Source of the DNA: Rhizobium sp. 32-5/1
GTDB lineage: Bacteria; Pseudomonadota; Alphaproteobacteria; Rhizobiales; Rhizobiaceae
Length of the DNA: 64,000 nt
Assembly: GCF_029537235.1 (NCBI RefSeq)
Contig: NZ_CP120640.1
Coordinates: 62,001-126,000 of the forward strand
Direction of reading: 5' to 3'
Below are positions 1 to 9,189 of this stretch, piece after piece. The position numbers and the translations under genes were made by a program. Every line of letters starts with the position of its first letter. Within the stretch, counting starts at the first letter, position 1. The notes under the pieces are model-generated. The model was not told the origin of the DNA. It made no database searches and saw only the letters and a list, made by a program, of their open reading frames with translations.

Positions 1-657
1 TGGAAGCTTGCTGCGGTGATCAAGCAAAGTGCATCTTCGCGACTTCTCGAGACATATGAACAGGAGCGGCGACCCGTTGCGATCAGGAATACCGGGTTTG
101 CCAAGAACTTCGCCGAGTCGATCGGGAACTACGCGCCAAAACTCGGACTGGAAACGCAGTCTGACCTCGGTTTGGAAATACGCAAAGAAGCTGGCGCATA
201 TCTGGAAGCTCATGGACGGGCAGAATTCAACATTCCAGGTGTGACTTTCGGTGCTCGTTACAATTCCCCGGTCATTTTTTCCGAAGCAGCCGATGATGCC
301 CCTGACCTTCCCGATGTTTACACGCCCACCGCGTCGCCGGGTGGAAGAGCGCCTCATCTGTGGCTCGATCCTCACACATCCCTATTCGACAGGTTCGGGT
401 TCGAGTGGACACTTCTCAGGCTTCGTCCGTCTACCTGCAGTGGCGACGAGTTGGTCGCCGCAGCCTCGATGATGTCGATGGAACTTGCCGTCGTCGATAT
501 CGAGTCTGACCAACTTCTCGAACTTTATCGTGAACCCCTTGTGTTGATCAGACCCGATCAAGTCGTCGCCTGGCGTGGTGATGACCCCGCTCACGGTGCA
601 ACAGTCATCAAGACAGTCTTGGGGTACTCACATCCCCAAGATCCTGCCGCCGGATGA
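1..657 (+). CDS. FAD-dependent aromatic hydroxylase, C-terminal part (start outside window)
   Basis: The frame is open from base 1 (reads W-K-L-A-A-V) to a TGA at 655-657, so this is the 3' end of a longer gene. The segment LLETYEQERRPVA shortly after the edge is the characteristic end of the FAD domain in PheA/TfdB/MhpA-type flavoprotein monooxygenases. The remaining ~170 residues fit their thioredoxin-like C-terminal domain, ending with the usual VLIRPDQVVAWRG strand. Such enzymes hydroxylate phenolic or other aromatic rings using NAD(P)H and O2 in the cytoplasm. Substrate cannot be told because the N-terminal active-site half is missing. It is separated by about 440 bp from the next gene. 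Confidence 0.8.
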   Translation, partial: WKLAAVIKQSASSRLLETYEQERRPVAIRNTGFAKNFAESIGNYAPKLGLETQSDLGLEIRKEAGAYLEAHGRAEFNIPGVTFGARYNSPVIFSEAADDAPDLPDVYTPTASPGGRAPHLWLDPHTSLFDRFGFEWTLLRLRPSTCSGDELVAAASMMSMELAVVDIESDQLLELYREPLVLIRPDQVVAWRGDDPAHGATVIKTVLGYSHPQDPAAG

Positions 658-1101
658 GGCGAAAATAAAGAACCTGAATTGGAGCGTGTTCACCCGTTCC
701 AAAGTACATTCATGCCACGATTGCAGCTAGGCTCCAACCCGGAGTACCTCACACGCCTAAAATAACATTGACCGCAGAGTAGCTGAAGGGTGCAAAGCCG
801 TCGTCCGTGATAGGAATGAATTCCTTCCTGAACTCGGCGAAACTCGCGCGCAGTCACCGCCGGCGAACTCATCTGCGTTGGGAAGCGCCGATTGATCTCG
901 AGGCAATCCGATCACCATAGCTAACCCTCGCACCTGCACCATTAATAGCCGCCATTGGCAGCGGCTTTCGATTGATACTGTGGCGAGTTAAGAACCCGTC
1001 ATGGTTTGATACCTTTTGACTGGAAACGTGACTTGATATGAGGTGACGTATCAACTGCCTCTTAGAAGCGAGCTGCTTCATTCGCCAGCCGAGCAGATCC
1101 G
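658..1101. other. Intergenic gap, no gene seen
   Basis: Tail-to-tail gap between the hydroxylase fragment and the class-V PLP enzyme. Short open frames exist on both strands but none has a ribosome binding site or recognisable composition. No tRNA, repeat or clear terminator was found. Confidence 0.5.
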
Positions 1102-2306
1102 CTACAAGGCAATACCGGCAATCGCCTTGAGGAAGCCATCGATCTCTTCCTCCGAATTGTAGTAATGTGGCGACGCTCGTACGACAGGCGGAAGTTGTCG
1201 CGTGTAGGCATCAACGGGGGTACTGGAGGGAGGCGAAACCGAGACGTTGATTCCCTTGCTAGTCAGGTGGGCCAAGACGGCTGACGAGTCCCAGCCCTTA
1301 ACCGTGAATGAGATGATGGACGCAAGTGGCGCTCCGAGATCATGTACGGACACCGCACGCATCCCCTCAGGCCTTCGCGAAGCACTGTCGAAAGGTGTTT
1401 GCAACGCTCTTCGATGTTCTTGAGCCCAATGCCGAGGGCGTAGTCCACTGCCGTCCGCAGGCCAAGACGAACCGAATAGTTCTTCTCCCAAGTTTCAAAA
1501 CGTCTAGCATCAGGTCGCAATTCGTATCGACCGGGCGCAGTCCAAGGCGCGCCATAAAGGTCGATCATCGCTGGCTCGATCGTTTCCAGGACGGATTTGC
1601 GCATGTACATGAAACCAGTTCCCCGCGGTGCACGGAGAAACTTCCTGCCAGTAGCGGTGAGGATGTCGCAGCCGAGAGCGTTAACATCGATCGGGATTTG
1701 ACCGGCAGCCTGGCATGCGTCGAGCAGATAGAGAATGCCATTGTCTCGTGCAATTCGACCGATCGCTGCTGCTGGATTGATAAGCCCGCCGTTGGTCGGG
1801 ATCCAGGTAACGGCAATCAACCGAACGCGATCATCAATCATTTTCACCAGCGCGTCCGGATCCAGGATGCCAGAGGCGTCATTCGGAATGACCTCGATCG
1901 ATACGCCGGTGCGCTTGGCAACCTGCAGAAAGGCGATGTAGTTCGCTGCAAATTCGGCACTTGCCGTCAGGATCCGGTCCCCAGGTCCAAAAGAGAGGGA
2001 ATAGAATGCGCGCTGCCAGGCGATCGTTGCGTTTTCAGCGATCGCTATCTCGTCGCGAGCGCAGTTTACAAAAGTCGCCAAGCTGTCATAGGCTCCCTCT
2101 AACAGCGAGTTGGCCTCCGCCGCCGCCTCGTAACCTCCAATTTCGCCTTCCCGGTTCAAATAACCGATCACTGCATCGATCACCGGGCTCGGCATCAGCG
2201 CCGCCCCAGCATTGTTCAGATGGTTTCTGTTCTTTGTGCCGGGAGTATCAGCACGCAGGCGAAGGAGATCCAAAGTCTTGCGAGCGTCGCCCCTGATTTG
2301 TGACAT
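1102..2306 (-). CDS. Class-V aminotransferase / cysteine desulfurase-like PLP enzyme, frameshifted
   Basis: Fold-type I PLP enzyme of the class-V (NifS/SufS/kynureninase-like) group, about 400 aa when restored. Seen: HLNNAGAALMP near the N-terminus, LLDACQAAGQ with the PLP-contacting Asp, and TGRKFLRAPRGTGF carrying the Schiff-base Lys. The start is the ATG at 2306, preceded by AGGAAGGAAA. The frame breaks at the CCCC run 1363-1366; a second frame then continues MRAVSVHDLGAPL to the stop at 1102, so one base seems to be missing. Family members remove S, Se or SO2 from cysteine-type substrates or transfer amino groups; which applies here is not visible. It is convergent with the hydroxylase and lies next to a LysR regulator. 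Confidence 0.75.
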
Positions 2307-2470
2307 GAGGGTTTCCTTCCTTTGATCGAGCCAGCTATCTTGTTGACGCAATTTGCATTGTCGCGGCAGCCGATACTTTCGCAAGCCGCTGTGCAGAATT
2401 GCTCGTTATGTGTGACTGGCCGCTAATTCAGCAGGCCAGAACTGCTCCGCTCGCACCAACTTGCGTAATT

Positions 2471-3391
2471 TCACCGTGACCAGGGTGCGTTTCTGAGCAA
2501 GCGTTGTTCGTCTCGACGAACTTGCTCTTTCACGAATTGCTTTACGGCTCTCACTCTCGGGAGATAAGCCAAGTCCTGATGTGCCGACATCCAGATCTCA
2601 CGTTCGCCGCTCAACTCGTCGAGCACTGGAACGAGACCGAGGTTCAGACTGCGTGCAAATTCGGGAAGGGCTACGATACCTGCGCCCGCAGACGCGGCAA
2701 ACATCTGCGACATCATGCTGTTTGAACTGAACGCGATTTTCGGGGCGGGTACCAGTTCCTCCAGCCAGAGAACGCTTTCGAGCTGGACCAACTCCTCGAT
2801 ATAGCCAACAAAGCGGTGGTCACTAAGATCCGCCGCGTGAGACGGAACGCCATTGCGCTCCAGATAGGCCTGCGAAGCGAACAGGCCAGTCTTGAAACGT
2901 CCGATCATCTGACTGTCAAGAGACGTTCCGTGGGGCTTGAAGAAGCTTAAGAATAGATCCGCTTCCCGGCGAGCGACCCGAACCGTTTGCGGCGATGTTA
3001 CAAGCTCAAGGTCAAGATCAGGGTACCGGCTACTGAGTTCAACGAGGCGCTCGGAGAGATAAAGCGTTGCGATCCCTTCCATGGTGGCCAATCTGACTGT
3101 GCCGCGAATTTCGTCACGATTTCTCACGTCGCTTCGAAGCGCATTCACGCCGTTCTCGATTTCCTCCGCTCGCCGCATTGTAACCAGCCCGGCCGGTGTC
3201 AGCAAAAGTCCGTCCTTCGTCCGTTCGACGAGTGCGCCGCCAACCGTATATTCCAGACGCGCAAGCCGACGCGATACGGTGGAGTGGCTGACTTTCAGTT
3301 CGCGGGCTGCTCCGGTCACGCTCTTGCACCGGACGACGATGAGGAAGAGTTTGAGATCGTCCCAATCAAGATGATCGATTGCAGTCGCCAT
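2471..3391 (-). CDS. LysR-family transcriptional regulator
   Basis: A 306-aa LysR-type regulator. Residues ~12-70 form the winged helix-turn-helix (SVTGAARELKVSHSTVSRRL), followed by a linker helix and a periplasmic-binding-protein-like effector domain. It resembles the subgroup that starts with WDDLKLFL. It is divergent from ridA with a 179-bp shared intergenic region and is followed by the class-V PLP enzyme on the same strand. It is therefore the obvious local regulator of the ridA-nitrilase-oxidoreductase genes (inference). The inducer is unknown. The frame is intact. Confidence 0.9.
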   Translation of the reverse strand: MATAIDHLDWDDLKLFLIVVRCKSVTGAARELKVSHSTVSRRLARLEYTVGGALVERTKDGLLLTPAGLVTMRRAEEIENGVNALRSDVRNRDEIRGTVRLATMEGIATLYLSERLVELSSRYPDLDLELVTSPQTVRVARREADLFLSFFKPHGTSLDSQMIGRFKTGLFASQAYLERNGVPSHAADLSDHRFVGYIEELVQLESVLWLEELVPAPKIAFSSNSMMSQMFAASAGAGIVALPEFARSLNLGLVPVLDELSGEREIWMSAHQDLAYLPRVRAVKQFVKEQVRRDEQRLLRNAPWSR

Positions 3392-3570
3392 AGTATCCCC
3401 GTCTATTTTTGCACAGCGTAGTCCATCCTATTCGCATTGGCGCGCAAATTCGTTCTGTTAGTTTCGAGGGCTGTAAAGCTGAACGTGCAGCGTGCAATGA
3501 AGCAAGATGCCCTGCGGACATGCTGGCCGCCAGCAGGTTGGCGCCGCTTGAACCTGCCTTTGGAGGAACC

Positions 3571-3954
3571 ATGTCAAGACGAACTGTGAATGCTTCGAAC
3601 GCTGCGGCAGTAGGACCGTATTCGCACGCGACCTGGGCCAGCGACTTGCTGTTCTGCTCCGGTCAGACTCCACTTGATCCGAGCACCGGCAAACTTGTCG
3701 AAGGAAATGTTGCTGATCAGACCCGTCAGTGTTTCGATAATCTGTTTCAGGTCCTGGAGGCAGCAGGCCTCGGGCCGGATGATGTCGTATCCGTCAACGT
3801 TTATCTCACCGACATGGACGACTTCGCTCAAATGAACGAGATTTACGCGACGCGATTTTCATCGCCCTACCCTGCCCGCACCACAATCGGCTGCGCCAGC
3901 CTGCCGCTTGGTGCACGCATTGAAATCGGTCTAACGGCAAAACGGCAATCGTGA
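3571..3954 (+). CDS. RidA/YjgF-family imine/enamine deaminase
   Basis: A 127-aa RidA (YER057c/UK114) protein. Start chosen at the ATG 3571 because TGGAGGA lies just upstream and the product then has normal family length. The conserved Arg (R103 in YPARTTIGCA) and Glu (E118 in ARIEIGL) match the RidA residues that bind the carboxylate and activate water. RidA proteins hydrolyse reactive imines or enamines released by PLP or flavin enzymes, in the cytoplasm as trimers. It is the first gene of a rightward run with a nitrilase and a sulfite-oxidase-like enzyme, so it probably clears an intermediate of that pathway. Confidence 0.9.
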   Translation: MSRRTVNASNAAAVGPYSHATWASDLLFCSGQTPLDPSTGKLVEGNVADQTRQCFDNLFQVLEAAGLGPDDVVSVNVYLTDMDDFAQMNEIYATRFSSPYPARTTIGCASLPLGARIEIGLTAKRQS

Positions 3955-4018
3955 CTCGGTCATTGGCGAGCTTGTCGAAATGGCTAATCGCCAAAACTTC
4001 ATGAGTAGAGGAATGTCG

Positions 4019-5040
4019 ATGGGAAACATGAATTTCAAAGCCGCCGCTGCTCATGTCGCCCCGGTTTATCTTGATCCAGTGGCGAGCGGGGAGAAAGCTG
4101 CTTGTTCGGTAGTCGCAGAGGCTGCCCGAAATGGCGCATCGCTCGTGGTCTTTTCGGAGAGCTTTCTTCCCGGGTTTCCCGTCTGGGCGGCACTTTACCC
4201 ACCCATCCAATCACACGAACATTTCAAGCGCTTCTTGAATGCTTCCGTATACGTGGACGGACCTGAAATCGAGCGTGTGCGGAAAGCGGCGTCCGACAAC
4301 GGTGTTTTCGTTTCAATCGGTTTCTCCGAGCGCAACCCGGCAAGTGTCGCAGGTCTGTGGAATAGCAATGTCCTGATTTCCGATACGGGTGAGATCCTGA
4401 TCCACCATCGAAAGCTGGTCGCAACTTTCTTCGAGAAACTGGTTTGGGATCCCGGCGACGGCGCAGGTTTGGTCGTCGCAAATACAAGAATTGGCCGTAT
4501 TGGCGGTCTCATTTGCGGGGAAAACACAAATCCACTCGCGCGCTACAGTCTGATGACGCAGGCCGAGCAGGTTCATATCAGCACTTATCCGCCGATCTGG
4601 CCCACTCGCGTTCCCACAGAAAGCGACAACTACGACAACCGGGCGGCCAACCGCATCCGGGCCTCATCCCATTGTTTCGAGGCCAAGTGCTTCGGCATCG
4701 TTGTCGCCGGTCGGTTCGATGAAAGCACACGCAGAGCCGTTGCTTTGGATGACACCACAATCGCAGCGATCATAGATGCCGGCCCGCGGGCCAGCAGCTT
4801 TTTCTTCGGCCGACTGGTGCGCCAATTGGTGATGAAATGATCGATGGAGGTATCGGTTATGCCCATATCGATCTGGACGAGTGTGTGGAACCGAAACGAT
4901 TTCATGACGTCGTTGCTGGTTACAACCGCTTCGATATATTCGACGTCACTGTCAATCGGACACGCCGCAAACCGATCCGGTTCCAAGAAGGCCGGGAGGA
5001 ATATGGAACCCGCTTCGATGCACCGGCCCTAGAGGAGTAA
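4019..5040 (+). CDS. Nitrilase / carbon-nitrogen hydrolase, frameshifted near the C-terminus
   Basis: Nitrilase-superfamily enzyme, about 340 aa when restored. The catalytic Glu-Lys-Cys triad is visible: E47 in FSESF, K132 in HHRKLVATF and C166 in GGLICGENTNP. The last motif and the LVATFFEKLVW context are those of true nitrilases rather than amidases. The start at ATG 4019 has GAGG seven bases upstream; the ATG at 4013 is possible. Near 4805-4822 the frame breaks after SSFFFG. The next frame continues PTGAPIGDEMIDGG and runs to the TAA at 5038-5040, so one base appears missing. It would hydrolyse an organic nitrile to acid plus ammonia in the cytoplasm. The next gene starts 4 bp later. Confidence 0.85.
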
Positions 5041-5044
5041 GGCG

Positions 5045-6031
5045 ATGATGCGGACGGGTATGCACATGATAAAGAAGGGCTTCTCCTTCCAAGGTCCGGC
5101 TGAAGGGGTTCATGCCCTCAACTCCTGGATCACTCCGGAGGACGATCTTTTTCTGGTGACGCATATGGGGTTTCTGAACATCGACCCCGACCATTGGCAT
5201 CTCGATGTCGATGGCCTCGTGGACAACCCAACGAGGTTGCGTCTCTCGGATCTTCAAGCCATGCCTCAGCGCGAGTACATGTCATTTCACGAATGCGCTG
5301 GAAGCCCTCTTGCCCCGAAAGTCGCCAAGCGCAGGATCGGAAATGTGGTTTGGAAAGGCGTGCCGCTATCGCTTGTTCTGGAACGTGCAAAGATCCGCAC
5401 CGATGCGTCATATGTATGGACGTCCGGCCTCGAGTGGGGCGAATACGCCGAAATTGAAGAAGCCTATCAAAAAGACCTGCCTATCGAGAAAGCACTCGCA
5501 GAAGAGGTTATTCTTGCACTTGAGATCAACGGCCGGCCGCTCACTCCGGAGCGTGGAGGTCCGGTTCGACTGGTTGTGCCGGGTTGGTACGGCACGAATT
5601 CCGTAAAGTGGGTTGGTTCCATCACGGCCGCGAACCGGCGGGCGAGCGGCGCCTATACGACGCGCTTCTATAACGATCCCACGCCATCAGGGGTGAAGCC
5701 AGTTTGGAGCGTCGCCCCTGAGTCCGTTATCGTGTCGCCATCCCCTCACGATCTACTGTTGGCTGATGTGCCAACGAAAATATGGGGTTGGGCTTGGGGA
5801 GATCGTCAGATATCAACCGTGGAAGTCAGCGTGAATGGAGGAGGCTCGTGGCAAAGAGCCACCATAGGTCCGCGCGAGGATAGAAGTTGGCAGCGGTTCG
5901 AGTTGCCATGGGTCCCAGCATCCGGCCAGCATGTCCTGCTATGTCGCTGCACCAACGAGCTTGGCGAAGGACAGCCGCCATCGGCTGCAAGAAACGCAGT
6001 GCACTCAGTCCAAGTTCAAATTGGTGCCTAG
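5045..6031 (+). CDS. Sulfite oxidase-like molybdopterin oxidoreductase
   Basis: A 328-aa protein with the two domains of the sulfite oxidase family: an oxidoreductase molybdopterin domain (~40-200) with the Mo-ligating Cys at C84 (FHECAGS) and PVRLVVPGWYGTNSVKWV, then the Ig-like Moco dimerisation domain (~220-325, VEVSVNGGGSW). Family members oxidise sulfite or related sulfur oxyanions, or reduce oxidised sulfur groups. No signal peptide or Tat motif is seen at this start, so it may stay in the cytoplasm. CAGS replaces the common CAGN after the ligand. It starts 4 bp after the nitrilase stop with GAGGAG upstream, indicating one transcript. Confidence 0.88.
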   Translation: MMRTGMHMIKKGFSFQGPAEGVHALNSWITPEDDLFLVTHMGFLNIDPDHWHLDVDGLVDNPTRLRLSDLQAMPQREYMSFHECAGSPLAPKVAKRRIGNVVWKGVPLSLVLERAKIRTDASYVWTSGLEWGEYAEIEEAYQKDLPIEKALAEEVILALEINGRPLTPERGGPVRLVVPGWYGTNSVKWVGSITAANRRASGAYTTRFYNDPTPSGVKPVWSVAPESVIVSPSPHDLLLADVPTKIWGWAWGDRQISTVEVSVNGGGSWQRATIGPREDRSWQRFELPWVPASGQHVLLCRCTNELGEGQPPSAARNAVHSVQVQIGA

Positions 6032-6121
6032 GTGTTCGCCCGTAGTGACGATTATGAACCTTCCCTACCGCGCTGACAGGATGCTCCAAAAACTGTGCTA
6101 AGGAACATCGAGCGCGCGTTG

Positions 6122-7078
6122 TCAGGAATCTGCAAAAAGCTTCCCGTTCATGTACTTTAGACCGGTATCGCTCGCGACCGTGACGACCGTCCTACCCTGC
6201 CCCAACTCCTTGGCCAAACGAATCGCCGCAGTGACGTTGAGGCCCGTGGACGTGCCGACCAACAATCCTTCTTCCCGTGCCAGCCGGTGGCACATAGCGC
6301 GTGCTTCTTCTTCCGGAATGCTGCGCGCTTCGTCATATAGATCCCGACTGAGCAAAGGCGGAACGAAGCCTACCCCTATGCCTTCGACATGGTGGGTTCC
6401 CGCCCAACCCTCCGAGATGACAGGTGAAGAGGCCGGCTCCAGAACCACGATCCGAACCGACGCTGAGCGCGATTTAAGAATCCTCGCCACGCCCATTGTC
6501 ATTCCGGCCACGCCAACCGCGCCACAGAAGGCGTCGATACCGTCTGGAAATTGTGTGACCAACTCGTGGCCGATGTCTTCGTAGCCTATCAAGGCGTCGC
6601 GGTTGTTAAACTGGTCCGAATAATAGCAGTCCGACCGCTTGGAGACCTCCTGGGCGTGACGGATCATTGACGGAATTAGATCGGCCGAAATTTCGCCTGA
6701 CGGGCTGTGGATCAGATCAACGGTTGCGCCAAAGCTGCGCATGGTACGCAATTTCTCCATGGCAAAGGCGTTGGAAGAAGCCACGATGAGATGATAGCCT
6801 TTCACTGCGCAAACGAAGGCGAGCGAAGACCCAGTGCTTCCCCCACTCGCCTCAACTACTGTCATTCCTGGCTTCAAATCCCCGCGCCGCTCAGCCTCTT
6901 CTATGATGGATTTTGCCATGCGGTCTTTATAGGAACCTGTCGGATTGAAATACTCGAGCTTCACAAAGACTTGAGCACTCCCTTCCGGTACGACGCGACG
7001 CAGGCGTATCACCGGTGTATTGCCAATAGCATTGAGCGCGGACTCGACAGGTGGCGGGGGCTTAGTTGCATGTTTCAT
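6122..7078 (-). CDS. Cysteine synthase-like PLP enzyme (beta family)
   Basis: A 318-aa fold-type II PLP enzyme of the CysK/CysM/beta-cyanoalanine synthase group. Lys51 in NPTGSYKDRMAK is the Schiff-base lysine. The substrate-carboxylate loop reads GGSTGSS (79-85) instead of the usual SGNTG of O-acetylserine sulfhydrylases, so substrate use may differ. The phosphate-binding loop is GTSTGLN. The ATG at 7078 has GGAAGGACAA upstream. The gene is convergent with the oxidoreductase. Candidates are O-acetylserine sulfhydrylase, beta-cyanoalanine synthase or a beta-eliminating lyase; the neighbouring nitrilase makes the second worth testing. Confidence 0.85.
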   Translation of the reverse strand: MKHATKPPPPVESALNAIGNTPVIRLRRVVPEGSAQVFVKLEYFNPTGSYKDRMAKSIIEEAERRGDLKPGMTVVEASGGSTGSSLAFVCAVKGYHLIVASSNAFAMEKLRTMRSFGATVDLIHSPSGEISADLIPSMIRHAQEVSKRSDCYYSDQFNNRDALIGYEDIGHELVTQFPDGIDAFCGAVGVAGMTMGVARILKSRSASVRIVVLEPASSPVISEGWAGTHHVEGIGVGFVPPLLSRDLYDEARSIPEEEARAMCHRLAREEGLLVGTSTGLNVTAAIRLAKELGQGRTVVTVASDTGLKYMNGKLFADS

Positions 7079-7423
7079 TTGTCCTTCCGGTTGATCGTCT
7101 AGCGCCCATTGGGCGAGCCACCTGCACGAATTTTTGACGCGCGTTGAGCTTTCGATGGGGCGCCAACTGTGCCGGTGCCAAGTTCGATGGCGCCCGTATG
7201 CGTTGTAGGAGGGTTTTCGGGGGTGAACCCGTTGGACAGCCGCCGCAGTTTAAGATGTAGCCTTCCACGTCACCAGTAAAACGGTCACTTCCCGTATCCC
7301 ATTAGTCGAAGGCTTAGATCGAGCTCGGGAAAACCGGCCCATTGAGCTATACATGATAATCTAGGATTTCGTGGCCTTAACGGATCGCACGAATGGCAAA
7401 AAAATTTGGCAAAACTGGCGGGA
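7079..7423. other. Intergenic gap, no gene seen
   Basis: A gap of 345 bp upstream of the cysteine-synthase-like gene. It should contain that gene's promoter. No convincing gene, RNA or mobile-element end was recognised. It marks the border between the metabolic cassette and plasmid-backbone remnants. Confidence 0.4.
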
Positions 7424-7930
7424 TCAACATTCTGGGCTCCTTTTCGGGATGATCATAATTAGAATTACGCGGACAATCTTGCTAAAGTTTGCTTCGATGG
7501 CAGCAGAGATGACCTGCCATGGCAGCGCCCGGATCTGTCGAAGATAGCTCCACGTCGCCGATGCGCGCCACGGCCGTTTTCGGTGGTTCCAGCGGTCAGC
7601 GACCGAAGCCATTGGTTGCGTTTGATGAAGAGGCTTCTCCCAAGTCGGTGCGGTGGGCTGAAACGCGACGAGATCGCCGACCACCGTCAGGGCCTCCGTA
7701 AATCCGATTCCGCGCAGATAGCTTGCAAGAGCAAACACATCGCCCTTCGCGTCCGAACGAACGTCGAACCAGCCCCTGTCGTCGTGGATGACGATGATGA
7801 TGTCGTCGCCGCGCCGGAATTTGACTGCCCGGCGTGTGCTCTCTTTCCTGTCTATTGCGAAGCCCTCATGCTCAAGGAACGCTGCGCAGCCCACCCAGGC
7901 GCGCAGTTCTTCGATGTCGTTCTTTTCCAT
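7424..7930 (-). pseudogene. DUF3991/TOPRIM plasmid protein, N-terminal remnant
   Basis: The 168-aa product starting at ATG 7930 (AAAGAAGAG upstream) matches the N-terminal part of the DUF3991-TOPRIM proteins common on rhizobial plasmids: ELRAWVGCAAFLEHEGFAI, KFRRGDDIIIVIHDDRGWFD and DAKGDVFALASYL. Intact members run several hundred residues further into a TOPRIM domain. Here the frame ends soon after SYLRQIRALP, with an unrelated tail. No TOPRIM motif follows, so this is a truncated remnant. Identification rests on remembered family sequence, not a search. Confidence 0.6.
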
Positions 7931-8104
7931 ATTCTCTTCTTTAATTTTCCTCACTATCAGTGCCATCAGCGCCCAGGCCGCGAAGATGGAAGCGTGCAAG
8001 GGCGCGGTTCGCAATGTGCAGATCTGCGGGACAAGCTCGCGGCGAAGCCTCCCTTGCGTGCGCATCAGCGCAAGCGGCACGCGCTCCCCGAAGGGGTGAC
8101 CGGC

Positions 8105-8284
8105 TCAATGAGCCGATCCATAGGCAAAGGGGTCATAGATATTGATGATGGCGTCCTCGTCGCCGTCATACTCGGCGGAAGGCATGACGCCGATTTCGCC
8201 GTCTATTTCGAAGAGGGTGACCGGGACCATCAGGGTCCGGGCAAGATCGAATGCGTGGTTTTGTGCGAGGCTGAGATCCGACAT
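8105..8284 (-). CDS. Small conserved plasmid protein, unknown function
   Basis: A 59-aa acidic product starting MSDLSLAQNHAFDLARTL at ATG 8284, with GGAG just upstream. The sequence ends DAIINIYDPFAYGSAH. I do not recognise a domain. It lies upstream of, and on the same strand as, the DUF3991/TOPRIM remnant, a pairing I recall from other rhizobial plasmids. Composition looks protein-coding (varied and acidic), unlike neighbouring spurious frames. A longer in-frame N-terminus back to 8545 looks like non-coding translation. Confidence 0.5.
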   Translation of the reverse strand: MSDLSLAQNHAFDLARTLMVPVTLFEIDGEIGVMPSAEYDGDEDAIINIYDPFAYGSAH

Positions 8285-8771
8285 GTTAGGCTCCATCCGT
8301 TGGCGGGGCCGATCCCCGCTCGATGGCGCCCGTTTGGTCCAGGCCCGGCCGCGGTCACCTCGGCGGCGCAGCCAGAGAGGTCGCAGGAACTGCGAACCCC
8401 TCGTGGGTTGACCGTCCAACGACGGGACTGGATTAGGGATGCCAGACAAGAGAGCGGGATCGGAAATGCCAATGGTTTGGAGCGTTCGTTGATCCGGTCC
8501 GAATTGTAGGCCAACCATCCGATCATTCGATCCGTCGGCGGTCAAAAACCCCGGATAGCATTGGGTGAATTCTGCCTTCCGTATGGCAGCGGGATTGCCA
8601 AAGTCGCTTCTGATGCGCTTCGAACGACCCCGCCGAGACGGGCATCAGGGATGAAAGCTTGAACGGTGAAGACTTGCTGGCAGCAAGACTTTAGCTCAGC
8701 CACCTGCCCGGCCCAAGGGCGATGGCGTTGCGGCGTTCCGCACCGGGTTCGCACGATTCAGCGTCGCCAAC
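8285..8771. other. Intergenic gap, no gene seen
   Basis: Region between the leftward small plasmid protein and the rightward antitoxin promoter. The open frames crossing it are arginine-rich on one strand and look like chance frames. No repeat or RNA gene was identified. Confidence 0.4.
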
Positions 8772-8813
8772 TTGACGGCTCCGTCATTTTGGCATATTTA
8801 CAGAATTCTGTAA
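8772..8813 (+). promoter_or_regulatory. Promoter with palindromic operator for the XRE gene
   Basis: TTGACG at 8772-8777, a 17-bp spacer and TATTTA at 8795-8800 form a plausible sigma-70 promoter. A perfect 16-bp palindrome TTACAGAATTCTGTAA at 8798-8813 overlaps the -10 end and lies 22 bp before the XRE start codon. This is the expected position for autorepression by an XRE antitoxin. Sites are seen directly; their use is inference. Confidence 0.6.
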
Positions 8814-8835
8814 TTTTGAAGTTTGGAATTGTGCG

Positions 8836-9159
8836 ATGACACAGCTTGAATACGACAACATCTTTGAAGCGATCACGGACGATCCGATCGAAGCTGCGGA
8901 TTTGACGTTGCGATCGGACCTTGTCAACACGCTGGTCGCCATCTTCAAGGAGCGCGGCTGGAAGAACGCCGATATCGGCGCCGCGCTCGACATCCCGCAG
9001 TCGCGCGTCAGTGAACTCGTGCGCGGTAAGATCGCCGTCCTTTCGGTCCAGAAGCTTTTTGGCTACCTGGCAGTCCTCGGCTATCGCTTCAAGCCGTCGC
9101 TTGATGGCAACCATCACGTGGTTTGCCGTGTCGAAGAAAAACAAAAAGAGGCCGCATAA
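8836..9159 (+). CDS. XRE-family DNA-binding protein, HigA-like antitoxin
   Basis: A 107-aa protein with a helix-turn-helix at about residues 40-75 (NADIGAALDIPQSRVSELVRGK), of the HigA/XRE antitoxin class that pairs with RelE/HigB-type toxins. The ATG at 8836 follows the promoter and palindrome by 22 bp. It likely represses its own promoter and neutralises the toxin encoded 30 bp downstream. The toxin gene points the other way, which is unusual because HigBA pairs are normally co-transcribed. Confidence 0.8.
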   Translation: MTQLEYDNIFEAITDDPIEAADLTLRSDLVNTLVAIFKERGWKNADIGAALDIPQSRVSELVRGKIAVLSVQKLFGYLAVLGYRFKPSLDGNHHVVCRVEEKQKEAA

Positions 9160-9168
9160 CCGGCCTCT
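9147..9168. terminator. Bidirectional hairpin terminator between antitoxin and toxin
   Basis: A perfect 8-bp stem (AGAGGCCG / CGGCCTCT, loop CATAAC) covers the end of the XRE gene. Read leftward, the stem is followed by TTTTTGTTTTTC, a classic rho-independent terminator for the toxin gene. Read rightward, the tail is weaker. Confidence 0.75.
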
Positions 9169-9189
9169 CCTTGCTCCAGTTTCGGAGTG

